A stretch of 24,854 nucleotides of DNA, from positions 1 through 24,854 of the forward strand of contig JBOIEE010000026.1 in assembly GCA_050740975.1 (NCBI GenBank), written 5' to 3'. A program made the position numbers and the translations under genes. This stretch comes from JBOHHR01 sp050740975. GTDB taxonomy: Bacteria; Pseudomonadota; Gammaproteobacteria; JBOHHR01. The notes under the pieces are model-generated. The model was not told the DNA's origin, made no database searches, and saw nothing but the letters and a program-made list of their open reading frames with translations. The stretch's first letter is position 1. Each line of letters starts with the position of its first letter. Positions 7,695 through 15,027 of the stretch are shown in pieces.

Positions 7695-8951
7695 TCAGCG
7701 CACGCGGCGGATGCGCGCGCCCAACTGCGACAGCTTCTCCTCGATTGCTTCGTAACCCCTGTCGATATGGTAGATGCGGTCCACTACGGTTTCCCCTTGC
7801 GCCACCAGGCCCGCCAGCACCAGGCAAGCCGACGCTCTCAGATCGGTGGCGATCAAGGGAGCGGCGGTTAACCGTTCAACACCTTGGGTGATCGCCGTGT
7901 TGCCCTCCAGGCGGATCTCCGCCCCCATGCGCTGCAATTCCAACACATGCATGAAGCGGTTCTCGAACACGGTTTCTGTAATCATCCCCATGCCTTCAGC
8001 CACACAGTTCATGGCCGTAAACTGCGCCTGCATATCGGTCGGAAATCCTGGGTACGGCGCGGTGTGGACATCGACGGCCCGGGGGCGGCGATTGCCCATG
8101 TCTAACCTGATCCAGGTATCGCCCACTTCGATATCGGCGCCCGCTTCTCGCAATTTGGCCAGCACCGATCCCAATAACTCCGGTGCGGTATTTTTCAATT
8201 TCACGCAGCCGCTGGTCATCGCCGCGGCCACCAGAAAGGTGCCGGTCTCTATGCGGTCGGGCAAAATATCGTAACGGGTGCCTGAAAGACGATCTACGCC
8301 TTCCACGGTTATTGTATCGCTTCCTGCTCCTTCGATCTGCGCCCCCATGCTGATCAAACACTGCGCCAGATCTACCACCTCTGGTTCCCGGGCGGCGTTG
8401 CGGATCACCGTCGTTCCGTCCGCTAAGGTTGCAGCCATCATGAGATTTTCCGTTCCGGTCACGGTTACCATGTCGAGGGTGAGCTGCGCCCCCTTGAGTC
8501 GCTTAGTCTTAGCACGGACATAGCCGTTTTCCACCGTTATCGCCGCACCCATGGCGCTCAATCCCTTGAGATGCAGGTTAACCGGGCGCGCTCCGATGGC
8601 ACAGCCTCCCGGAAGCGAAACCTCGGCTTTGCCGAAGCGGGCCAGCAGCGGTCCCAGCACCAGGATCGACGCGCGCATGGTCTTGACCAATTCGTACGGA
8701 GCGAAAAAGTGGTTTACGCTGCCGGCGTTGACTTCGACGGTCATGTGTTCATCGACCATCAACTGCAGCCCCATGCGCCCCAGAAGCTCCATCGTGGTCG
8801 TAATATCGCGCAGATGGGGTACGTTGCCGATGATGACGGACTGATCCGTCAGCAATGTGGCCGCTAGAATGGGTAAGGCCGCGTTCTTTGCTCCGGAAAT
8901 GCGGATCTCACCGCGCAGCGGGTCGCCCCCGGCGATGATAAGCTTATCCAC
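7695..8951 (-). CDS. murA: UDP-N-acetylglucosamine 1-carboxyvinyltransferase
   Basis: MurA adds enolpyruvate from PEP to UDP-GlcNAc, the first committed step of peptidoglycan synthesis, in the cytoplasm. Key residues are seen: Lys22 in GAKNAALPI and the active-site Cys117 in LPGGCAIGARPVNLH, the residue attacked by fosfomycin. Its presence as Cys rather than Asp predicts fosfomycin-sensitive chemistry. Later blocks include GTENLMMAATLADG and GFPTDMQAQFTAM. At 418 residues it is complete. The start is GTG at 8951, six bases after ibaG. The order ibaG-murA-hisG-hisD-hisC is common in beta- and gammaproteobacteria. Confidence 0.98.
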   Translation of the reverse strand: MDKLIIAGGDPLRGEIRISGAKNAALPILAATLLTDQSVIIGNVPHLRDITTTMELLGRMGLQLMVDEHMTVEVNAGSVNHFFAPYELVKTMRASILVLGPLLARFGKAEVSLPGGCAIGARPVNLHLKGLSAMGAAITVENGYVRAKTKRLKGAQLTLDMVTVTGTENLMMAATLADGTTVIRNAAREPEVVDLAQCLISMGAQIEGAGSDTITVEGVDRLSGTRYDILPDRIETGTFLVAAAMTSGCVKLKNTAPELLGSVLAKLREAGADIEVGDTWIRLDMGNRRPRAVDVHTAPYPGFPTDMQAQFTAMNCVAEGMGMITETVFENRFMHVLELQRMGAEIRLEGNTAITQGVERLTAAPLIATDLRASACLVLAGLVAQGETVVDRIYHIDRGYEAIEEKLSQLGARIRRVR

Positions 8952-8957
8952 GAATGG

Positions 8958-9209
8958 CTACAGCACAGGAAGGGGCTTGATTTCTTCCCATTCTTGCGGG
9001 GTGTAGGTTTGGATCGACAGGGCGTGGATCTCCGCACCCATGCGCTTGCCCAGGGCTGAATAGACCAGCTGATGTCTCTTAACCAGGCCGAGCCCTTGGA
9101 AGGCAGCGCTGATCACGCTGGCTTGAAAGTGCGTCCCGTCGCCTTCGACCGTCGCCGCACTGCCTGGGACGCCGGTCTCGATCAAGCGTTTAATTTCTTC
9201 GTTATCCAT
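8958..9209 (-). CDS. ibaG: BolA-family protein IbaG (YrbA)
   Basis: IbaG is a small BolA-type protein that pairs with monothiol glutaredoxins and is linked to iron-sulfur handling and acid stress. The sequence MDNEEIKRLIETG, then DGTHFQASVISAAFQGLGLVKRHQLVYSALG, ends with the typical BolA tail IHALSIQTYTPQEW. The ATG at 9209 has GAGAGG seven bases upstream and gives 83 residues, the usual size. The frame extends 20 codons further, but without conservation. In many relatives the mla lipid-transport genes precede ibaG; here they are absent and the gene opens the operon. Confidence 0.93.
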   Translation of the reverse strand: MDNEEIKRLIETGVPGSAATVEGDGTHFQASVISAAFQGLGLVKRHQLVYSALGKRMGAEIHALSIQTYTPQEWEEIKPLPVL

Positions 9210-9237
9210 CCAAAGGCCTCTCAGTTGTATTAAGGCA

Positions 9238-9269
9238 ATTATAGGCTTAAGCGTTTTCTTTGCTTGCAA
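9238..9269 (-). promoter_or_regulatory. Candidate promoter of the ibaG-murA-his-pet-ssp run
   Basis: On the minus strand a perfect TATAAT (9243-9238) lies 28 bases upstream of the ibaG ATG. TTGCAA at 9269-9264 is the best -35-like hexamer, but its spacer of 20 bases is longer than the usual 16-18, so recognition may need an activator or use an extended -10. Transcription would start around 9231 and leave a short leader. No other comparably good box was seen upstream of the downstream genes in the run. Confidence 0.45.
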
Positions 9270-9332
9270 GAAAAGGATTGATTACTATCCAACATCGATT
9301 AGGCCTAAGCTCTGTCGTAGAATGATAGTATT

Positions 9333-9476
9333 ATGAAAAAATTCATTATTATCGCCGTTGTGTTGTTTGTGTTGGCCAACATCGTCGGCATGTTGACTAA
9401 GCCAGACAAGAAGGTAGCCGGCCCCACCCCGGAATCGGGTGTGAGCACGCCACCACGTAGCCGAAGCGCGCCTTAG
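9333..9476 (+). CDS. Small predicted membrane peptide, 47 residues
   Basis: A 47-residue frame starts ATGAAAAAATTCATT, divergent from ibaG and ending four bases before the end of the convergent CPBP gene. Residues 1-3 are MKK. Residues 4-21 form a hydrophobic helix (FIIIAVVLFVLANIVGML). The rest is polar and proline-rich (TKPDKKVAGPTPESG...). This is the form of a small single-span membrane protein or of a signal peptide with a short tail. No clear ribosome binding site precedes it. I do not recognise a family. Confidence 0.5.
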   Translation: MKKFIIIAVVLFVLANIVGMLTKPDKKVAGPTPESGVSTPPRSRSAP

Positions 9477-9478
9477 AT

Positions 9479-10069
9479 TTAGCATTCTCGCCGACTGCTA
9501 ACCCGAGCTTGAAACGTGCGGGCCACGACCACGAAGGCGATAAAGTCATACACAGCGTGGATGATGATGGGGATGGCTAGATTTCGCTCCCCTCCGATAT
9601 CCAAGGACAGGCCAAGGTAACCCCCCGTGAGTCCCGCGAGTACTGCATACAGAGGGGTGATAGAATGCGCCAGCCCGAAGAGCGCGCTGCTGGCGAGCAA
9701 ACCGAGCGAGGGTCCCCACAGAGATTCCAGCCACGGTTGCAGCGCACCGCGGAACAGGAGCTCTTCGGAAAAACCGGCCGTCCCAGCGAGTAATGCAAGT
9801 TGATAGCCCCGGCAGGCGGCGAGCGGAGGTCCCAGCATTTGCACCAGGAACGATTTGATCCTCGCCAGAGCGCCTGTGGGAATACGATAAGAGACGAAAA
9901 AAAACGCCAGGAGCGGAGCCGTGCCTAAGAATCCCCATCCCAGCGCAGACCACTCGAATACGATATGCTGCAGCGGGTTAATACCCAAAAGCCAGCCAAG
10001 GAGAAACGCGAGCAACGCGAGGCTGCCCTCAAAAATCAGAGCGACCGATAAAAACTTATGGGGTTGCAA
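9479..10069 (-). CDS. CPBP-family intramembrane metalloprotease
   Basis: CPBP (CAAX protease/bacteriocin-processing, Abi) proteins are membrane-embedded metal-dependent proteases related to Rce1. The diagnostic motifs are all here: EELLFRG (Glu102-Glu103 and Arg107), FGLAHS with His135, and IIIHAVYDF with His171. Several hydrophobic helices surround them (about 8-30, 43-61, 121-134, 140-157 and 163-183). The length of 196 residues is near the family minimum. The only plausible start is TTG at 10069, without a clear ribosome binding site, so the true start is uncertain. Substrates of chromosomal members like this are mostly unknown, and neighbours give no clue. Confidence 0.88.
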   Translation of the reverse strand: MQPHKFLSVALIFEGSLALLAFLLGWLLGINPLQHIVFEWSALGWGFLGTAPLLAFFFVSYRIPTGALARIKSFLVQMLGPPLAACRGYQLALLAGTAGFSEELLFRGALQPWLESLWGPSLGLLASSALFGLAHSITPLYAVLAGLTGGYLGLSLDIGGERNLAIPIIIHAVYDFIAFVVVARTFQARVSSRREC

Positions 10070-10148
10070 AACGGCGTTCAGAAGCTCTTGATCTTGGTAG
10101 CTTGTGGGATGAGCTTAGCGAATAGGCGGATGGTTAGCCACCTTATCA

Positions 10149-10286
10149 TTGCCGGGGGATTCCGGCAAAGAAGGGCGAGGTACACCAATGTTACACTACG
10201 GCTGCCCTACCCCGTACGGAAGACGGGGTAACTACGGCTTGTGCACCAAGCGCTCATGTTCTCGTTGGGGGGTGCACTGCGAGAAC
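10149..10286. repeat. Three perfect inverted repeats between the CPBP and DUF2784 genes
   Basis: The 236-base gap between these divergent genes holds three perfect stems. The first is TTGCCGG / CCGGCAA at 10149-10168 with a 6-base loop. The second is TACCCCGT / ACGGGGTA at 10208-10230 with a 7-base loop. The third is GTTCTCG / CGAGAAC at 10258-10286 with a 15-base loop. None is followed by a T-run, so none is an obvious terminator. The last lies 23 bases before the DUF2784 start and could be an operator or a leader hairpin. Confidence 0.5.
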
Positions 10287-10308
10287 TTCGGGGACAGACC
10301 GACGGGTG

Positions 10309-10689
10309 ATGTCGTATAGCTCATTAGCCGATCTGCTGCTTGTTCTGCACCTGGGGTTTATCCTGTTTGTCATTTTCGGCGGTCTGTTAGTGCGCTGGAA
10401 GCGTGTTTGGGCCTGGGTACATCTGCCCGTGCTCGCGTGGGGTGCGGCGATCACCCTATGCGGCTGGATCTGTCCCTTAACCCCGTTAGAGCAGCGCCTG
10501 CGCACGGCAGCCGGCGAGCAAGCCTATGCAGGCGGCTTTATCGATCATTATCTGGTCGCGATCATCTATCCTCCGGGACTGAACCGGATGACGCAAGTGG
10601 GGCTGGGCCTGCTGCTCTTGCTGGGCAATATTTTAGTCTACTGGAGCGCCTTCCGGCGGCAGCAGCTACCCGCAAACACGGAAAAATGA
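10309..10689 (+). CDS. DUF2784 family membrane protein
   Basis: This 126-residue protein has the DUF2784 layout: a helix at about 7-25 (ADLLLVLHLGFILFVIFGG), a loop with VRWKRVWAWVH, a second helix with WGAAITLCGWICPLTPLE, and a last helix at about 95-112. The motif CPLTPLEQRLR and the later YPPGL are typical. The function of the family is unknown. ATG at 10309 is preferred over the GTG immediately before it. Its stop overlaps the rimO ATG (ATGA), so the two are co-translated, though I know of no functional link. Confidence 0.85.
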   Translation: MSYSSLADLLLVLHLGFILFVIFGGLLVRWKRVWAWVHLPVLAWGAAITLCGWICPLTPLEQRLRTAAGEQAYAGGFIDHYLVAIIYPPGLNRMTQVGLGLLLLLGNILVYWSAFRRQQLPANTEK

Positions 10690-12067
10690 GCAAAAGCGGC
10701 CCCAGCATTGGTTTCGTCAGCCTGGGCTGCCCCAAGGCTCTGGTTGACTCCGAGCGCATACTGACGCAGCTCCGCGCCCAGGGTTACGAAATCGCGTCAC
10801 GCTTTGAGGCCGCCGATTTGGTAGTGGTGAACACCTGCGGTTTTATCGAGTCGGCGGTGGACGAGTCTTTGGACGCTATCGGCGAAGCGCTCGCCGCCAA
10901 CGGCAAGGTTATCGTCACTGGCTGCCTCGGAGCGAGAGCCGCCGTGATCCGAGCGCGCCATCCGCAGGTGCTGGAGGTAACCGGACCCCAGCGCTATGCA
11001 GACGTAGTGGCCGCGGTGCACAAGCACCTACCGCCACGCCAGGACGCTTTTTTTTATCACCTGCCGCCCCAAGGGCTAAAGCTCACACCCCCCATTACGC
11101 CCATCTCAAGATCGCGGAGGGCTGCAATCACCGCTGCAGCTTTTGTATCATCCCTGCGCTGCGGGGCGCGCTCACCAGCCGCCCTTTGAACGCAGTGATG
11201 CATGAAGCCGAGCGCCTGGTTGAGGCGGGGGTCAAGGAGCTGCTCGTGATCTCGCAGGATACCAGCGCCTACGGGGCCGATCTGCGGTATCGCAGCGATT
11301 CTTGGCGCGGCCAAGAGCGACGCACCCGGATCTTTGATCTCGCTCAGGCTTTGGGAAAGCTCGATGTGTGGGTGCGGCTGCATTATGTTTATCCCTACCC
11401 GCATGTCGATGATCTCATCCCCCTCATGGCCGACGGGCAGATCCTGCCTTACATCGATGTCCCTTTGCAGCATGCGAGTCCTGCGATTTTAAAGCGCATG
11501 AGGCGCCCTGCAGCAGCGGCGGATAATCTGAATCGCATCCGGAAGTGGCGGAGCCTGTGTCCCGAGCTCGCTATCCGCAGCACCTTCATCGTCGGGTTTC
11601 CTGGAGAAACGGAGGATGATTTCGAACGGCTGCTGGAGTTTCTCGAAGCCGCGCATTTGGATCGGGTAGGGTGCTTTAAGTACTCTCCCATCGATGGCGC
11701 AGAGGCGAACGCTTACGCCCTCCCCGTGCCTGAACAGACGAAAATGGAGCGATACCATCGCTTCATGGCCTGTCAGCAAGCGCTCAGCCGGCAACGCATG
11801 CGCGCGCAGATCGGAAAGCGTATGCAGGTGCTGATCGACGAGGTGCTCGGAGATGAGGCCATCGGGCGCAGTAGCGCGGACGCACCCGAGATTGATGGTA
11901 AGGTCTTCATTATGGGCGGCCACGGCCTGCGCCCGGGCGATTTCGTCGAGGTCCTGATCGAAAAAGCGGAGGATTATGATTTACGGGGGGTGGTGATCGA
12001 TGCCAGCCGCGCTAAAAGCGACAACGCTCTCTCGGCGCAACCGACGACGGCCCATAACGCTATATAG
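10686..12067 (+). pseudogene. rimO: Ribosomal protein S12 methylthiotransferase RimO, frameshifted
   Basis: RimO is a radical-SAM enzyme that methylthiolates an aspartate of ribosomal protein S12 using two 4Fe-4S clusters. The N-terminal cluster cysteines are visible at residues 15 (LGCPK), 51 (NTCGF) and 80 (TGCLG). The frame then breaks inside GLKLTP. Downstream, in another plus frame, follow HYAHLKIAEGCNHRCSFCIIP (radical-SAM CxxxCxxC at 11123-11146), LLVISQDTSAYGAD, LHYVYPYPHVDDLIPLM, RSTFIVGFPGETEDDF, and a C-terminal TRAM domain ending near 12067. Adding one C to the six-C run at 11088-11093 restores a 460-residue protein. As written the gene cannot make a radical-SAM domain. RimO is not essential in E. 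coli, so true loss is possible, but a read error is at least as likely. Confidence 0.9.
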
Positions 12068-12078
12068 CTGACGCTAGC

Positions 12079-12948
12079 ATGGGCCGCCTCAACGAACCGC
12101 CACCTCGCCCGTTCCTAAAATGGGCGGGGGGTAAACGACAACTTCTTCCCGAGCTCCTGAGTGCCGTTGCCGCGGCCAAGCCGTTTCGGCGCTACCATGA
12201 ACCGTTCCTAGGCGGAGGAGCACTGTTCTTTGCCTTGGCGCGCACCGGGCAACTAAATAAAACTTCGTACCTCTCTGATGTCAATACCAGCCTTATCGAA
12301 GCCTACCTGGGCGTCCGACACGAGCTTGAAGCGGTCGTCAACCTGCTTAGAGCGCATAAGGAAAACCACAGCGAAGCGCATTATTACGCGGTGCGGGGCC
12401 AGATCCCGCACAGCCTCGCCGAGCGGGCGGCCCGGATCATCTATCTGAATCGCGCCTGCTATAATGGGCTCTACCGCGAAAACAGCAAAGGGCTGTTCAA
12501 TGTCCCTTTTGGTCGCTATACAAACCCCACGATCGTTGACGAAGAGAATTTACCGGCCGTTTCCCAGGCTTTGCACAGCGCCAGAATAGAGAAACGCGAC
12601 TTCGCCGCGGTGCGGCAGGTCGCCCAGAGCGGCGATCTGGTTTATTTCGATCCGCCCTATCACCCTGTCTCCGACACGGCTTACTTTACCAAGTACTCGC
12701 GAGATGACTTCGACGCGGGCGCCCAGCAGGAATTAGCCAAAGTATTTGACCTACTTGCCCAGCGTGGAGTCAAGGTGATGCTGTCGAATTCGATGACCGA
12801 ATTCACCCGTCGCTTATACAAGGACTATCGGATCTGTCAGGTGTGGGCTCCGCGGTGGGTCAACAGTAGAGCCGACCGGCGCGGTAAGGTGCCGGAAGCT
12901 TTGATCACCAGTTTTCCCATCAAGGAACCGCTGGCTAGCGAACACTGA
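12079..12948 (+). CDS. dam: Dam-type DNA adenine methyltransferase
   Basis: This is a class alpha N6-adenine methyltransferase of the Dam/DpnII-MTase family, whose members methylate A in GATC. Motifs in order are FLKWAGGKR (residues 12-20, SAM and DNA contacts), HEPFLGGGALFF (40-51, SAM-binding motif I), YLNRACYNGLYREN (122-134) and DPPY (191-194, catalytic) followed by DTAYFTKYS. The length of 289 residues fits. No restriction enzyme gene is next to it, so it looks solitary and more likely regulatory (mismatch repair, replication timing) than defensive. It starts 11 bases after rimO and probably shares its transcript. GATC specificity is inferred from family resemblance, not seen directly. 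Confidence 0.88.
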   Translation: MGRLNEPPPRPFLKWAGGKRQLLPELLSAVAAAKPFRRYHEPFLGGGALFFALARTGQLNKTSYLSDVNTSLIEAYLGVRHELEAVVNLLRAHKENHSEAHYYAVRGQIPHSLAERAARIIYLNRACYNGLYRENSKGLFNVPFGRYTNPTIVDEENLPAVSQALHSARIEKRDFAAVRQVAQSGDLVYFDPPYHPVSDTAYFTKYSRDDFDAGAQQELAKVFDLLAQRGVKVMLSNSMTEFTRRLYKDYRICQVWAPRWVNSRADRRGKVPEALITSFPIKEPLASEH

Positions 12949-13229
12949 TAACGAACACTGTCCTTTACGGGATAATGGCACAGTGTCACCTTATAGTGTC
13001 CGGTAGGACGTCGCGTGCTCGGCAACCCTAGGCGGTCGGGGCTGCTCGAAATTTCCTGGTCGCCGCGTTGTGGTGTCGGAGAGTTTATGAGTTCTTCCGA
13101 GCACGCGGCGACCAGGAATTTCGGCGCCCGACAACCCCCCGCAACGTGTATTGAGAAATAAGAAAAGGGGGCGGGACAGATGTCCCGCACGATTGATGAG
13201 CGAGGCATTCCTCGCTCATACCGCCAAAG
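12949..13229. repeat. Palindrome cluster (REP/MITE-like) downstream of dam
   Basis: This 281-base gap is dominated by inverted repeats. Stem A is GCGTGCTCGG at 13013-13022 with CCGAGCACGC at 13097-13106. Stem B is a 20-base arm at 13048-13067 (GAAATTTCCTGG...) with 13104-13122, differing only by one missing A. Next come GCGGGACA / TGTCCCGC at 13171-13188 with a 2-base gap, and ATGAGCGAGG / CCTCGCTCAT at 13196-13219 with a 4-base loop. ACACTGT / ACAGTGT also occurs near 12955-12987. Stems A and B share bases on their right arms and interleave, so they cannot both form simply. No protein is seen. Confidence 0.75.
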
Positions 13230-13832
13230 TTACTTTCTGTGCTGTACCACCGTTGATCGGTCACCCACGCAGACCGTCCCATTTGGATCCCCAAAAGGGC
13301 CAAGTACATTGTCTAGAAAGTGGATTCTAGCCTCATGGTCGCCGGGAGGGATGGGTTCCGTGACAAAGGTGAAGCCGTGCGTACCATTCGAGACGGAGCT
13401 TGCAGTCCCTTCGTGCACCAATACGCCGCCCCCCTCGCTTAAAAAGTCTACTCTGTCTCCGTCAATGAACAAGAAAATAAATGCGCCAGCCCGTTGACTA
13501 CCAAAGGGTATCTCATCGTCACGGGGCCTAGGCCAGTCTGCGACGAACGTCACCACGACTTCTTGAGGTGTCGCACCTCCTTGTGTGAATTGCACCTTCG
13601 TACCTGGGATCTGTTCCAGTGTGGTGGCGAGCGTGCGGCACACGCGATCATCGGTCATCCTTGCTGTGATGCGGTTCACAGGGGCGCTGCCACTGAAGGT
13701 CTCCGCTGCGACATAATCAGCGCCCAAAGCTAACCAGAGTAGTCCGACGGTAAGCCTTACGACTACCCACCTCCGTTTGTTCCTTTGCTGTTTCATGTTC
13801 GTGTGTATCTTTTCAGTACTAACAGTATTCAT
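13230..13832 (-). CDS. Predicted secreted protein of unknown function
   Basis: This is a 200-residue protein with an export signal: basic stretch KQQRNKRR, hydrophobic core VVVRLTVGLLWLALGA, and a likely cleavage after YVAA, before ETFSG (around residue 43). The mature part is rich in Gly, Thr and Asp, with segments such as GSAPVNRITARMTDDRVCR, QEVVVTFVADWPRPRDDE and HGFTFVTEPIPPGDHEARIHF. Two cysteines (in DRVCRTL and GTVCVGD) near the ends of the mature domain may form a disulfide. The ATG at 13832 is chosen because AAGGAG lies about 10 bases upstream; a second ATG at 13796 would also keep the signal. I do not recognise the family. The predicted strand-rich domain suggests a small periplasmic or surface protein. 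Confidence 0.7.
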   Translation of the reverse strand: MNTVSTEKIHTNMKQQRNKRRWVVVRLTVGLLWLALGADYVAAETFSGSAPVNRITARMTDDRVCRTLATTLEQIPGTKVQFTQGGATPQEVVVTFVADWPRPRDDEIPFGSQRAGAFIFLFIDGDRVDFLSEGGGVLVHEGTASSVSNGTHGFTFVTEPIPPGDHEARIHFLDNVLGPFGDPNGTVCVGDRSTVVQHRK

Positions 13833-14147
13833 GGCGTATTAACTCCTTGATGAACGTTGTTCGATCCCGCGGCAAGAGTCGATCGAAGTTCCCTAACTGC
13901 GATTCAGACTCGCTACGATTAGTCTCCGTTTGCCTTTGAGCGCGGTATTAGCGTTTGTGTAGCTTAAAGGAGCATCGACGCCTTCTCCGTGACATTTTTA
14001 ACACCAATTTTGCGAAATATTCACACTCTTTCTCCCTTTACCAAATCTCTCTATTTGCCCCGTAGCGCGTTTTTCAACGGCGAGATGTAACTTTCTTTGT
14101 CTTGTACTCTAACCACGTGTTACAACGCAATTTTTGGCCTATGGCAC

Positions 14148-14234
14148 GAAGCCTGGGTTGAGCGTAGCGAAACCCGGGGATTAGTTGGAAAGAAATTCCC
14201 GGGTTACACCGCTACACGGCTAACCCAGGCTACA
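14148..14234. repeat. REP-like imperfect inverted repeat
   Basis: The left arm from 14151 reads GCCTGGGTTGAGCGTAGCG then AAACCCGGG. The right arm, ending about 14230, reads CCCGGGTTACACCGCTACAC then GGCTAACCCAGGC. The outer nine bases (GCCTGGGTT / AACCCAGGC) and the inner CCCGGG blocks pair, with a few mismatches and small insertions between. Palindromes with GGTTGAGCGTAGCGAAACCC wording are a widespread bacterial intergenic repeat type. The rest of 13833-14280 shows no gene; it contains AT-rich DNA upstream of the secreted protein. Confidence 0.7.
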
Positions 14235-14282
14235 ATTTTCCTGTTTGGGCCCGAAGGGGCGTTGACTCGCGGGCGGGGTTAG

Positions 14283-14768
14283 TGCCATAGACCGGGAGCA
14301 AAGAGCCACAAAGAGGTAGCTTATCGCCATGTCCCCGCTGCCGCGGCCAGCCAACTCACCGATGCCTGCCGGGTCGTACAGCTCGACGAGGCGCTTTTTA
14401 GCGAAGTGCGGGATGATTTCGAGCGCACTCACCATTCGCTGCTCGGTCTGATTCGCGCCCTCCAGCTGCTGCCCGGGCGACAGCGGGGAGTGGTTGTGTT
14501 ACGGGGCGACGCTGCAGGACATCACCGATACGCACACGGCTCGGATTCTGGTCAAGGTACGGGACATCTTTGAAGGCCAGCTCACAAGCGTTGCGACGAA
14601 ATGGCGACAAAGTGGGATGATTCGATCAGCTTTTGGCCTTGAAAGAAGGCCCCGCGAGCCTCGGCTGTGCCCTGAGCTTTTCGCAACATGGCGCAATCCA
14701 AGCACCAGCCGTCTACAAGCCCGAGAGCTTTGTATTGCGTCACTGGCATGTGCGTAATACACTGCGTC
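14283..14768 (+). pseudogene. Possible decayed coding stretch, unidentified
   Basis: No intact gene lies here, but plus-strand pieces look coding and shift frame. First piece: AAASQLTDACRVVQLDEALF, followed by SEVRDDFERTHHSLLGLIRA (about 14338-14470). Second, in another frame after about 14478: DSGEWLCYGATLQDITDTHT, then ARILVKVRDIFEGQL. Third, from about 14630: DQLLALKEGPASLGCALSFS, then AVYKPESFVLRHWHV, ending with a stop that overlaps the ATG of the next gene. Single-base shifts would join the first two pieces. I do not recognise the protein, and chance open frames in GC-rich DNA remain possible. Confidence 0.25.
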
Positions 14769-14769
14769 T

Positions 14770-15027
14770 ATGAAGACCCTGACGGTACGATTGCCCGAGA
14801 CGCTGGTGGCAGAGATCGAGGCGGAGTCGCGTCAGCGCCAGGTCTCGAAGTCTGATGTCGTTCGCGAGCGCTTGCAGCACGAGAGCGGATCAATGCGAAA
14901 ACGACCTGCACCACTCGACACCATCGCCGACCTCATCGGCTCGGTGGATGGCTTGCCCAGTGATCTGAGCACGCGAAAGAAGCACTATTTGAAGGCCACA
15001 GGCTATGGCCGGAAGGGCGTTTCTTGA
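14770..15027 (+). CDS. Ribbon-helix-helix (CopG-like) antitoxin
   Basis: An 85-residue protein whose N-terminus is a ribbon-helix-helix DNA-binding domain: MKTLTVRLPETLVAEIEAES (the beta strand and first helix), then SKSDVVRERLQ (second helix), residues 1-37. The C-terminal half (TIADLIGSVDGLPSDLS) would wrap around and block the toxin. It overlaps the downstream PIN toxin by 23 bases, the usual antitoxin-first arrangement. Such proteins normally repress their own promoter. The role is inferred from the domain and from pairing. Confidence 0.85.
   Translation: MKTLTVRLPETLVAEIEAESRQRQVSKSDVVRERLQHESGSMRKRPAPLDTIADLIGSVDGLPSDLSTRKKHYLKATGYGRKGVS

Noticed and set aside
9479..10069. Bacteriocin immunity or processing system around the CPBP protease
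   Set aside because: No bacteriocin precursor, ABC exporter or regulator is adjacent; the neighbours are unrelated genes.
10407..10685. Upstream extension of the rimO frame to 10407
   Set aside because: It runs through the DUF2784 gene in another frame; the rimO start at 10686 overlaps the DUF2784 stop and matches the family start.
12079..12948. Restriction-modification system with the Dam-like enzyme
   Set aside because: The genes on both sides are rimO and a palindrome cluster; no endonuclease or specificity gene is present.
12949..13229. CRISPR array in the palindrome cluster
   Set aside because: The repeats are inverted, of different sequence and unevenly spaced; there is no repeated unit with spacers and no cas gene.
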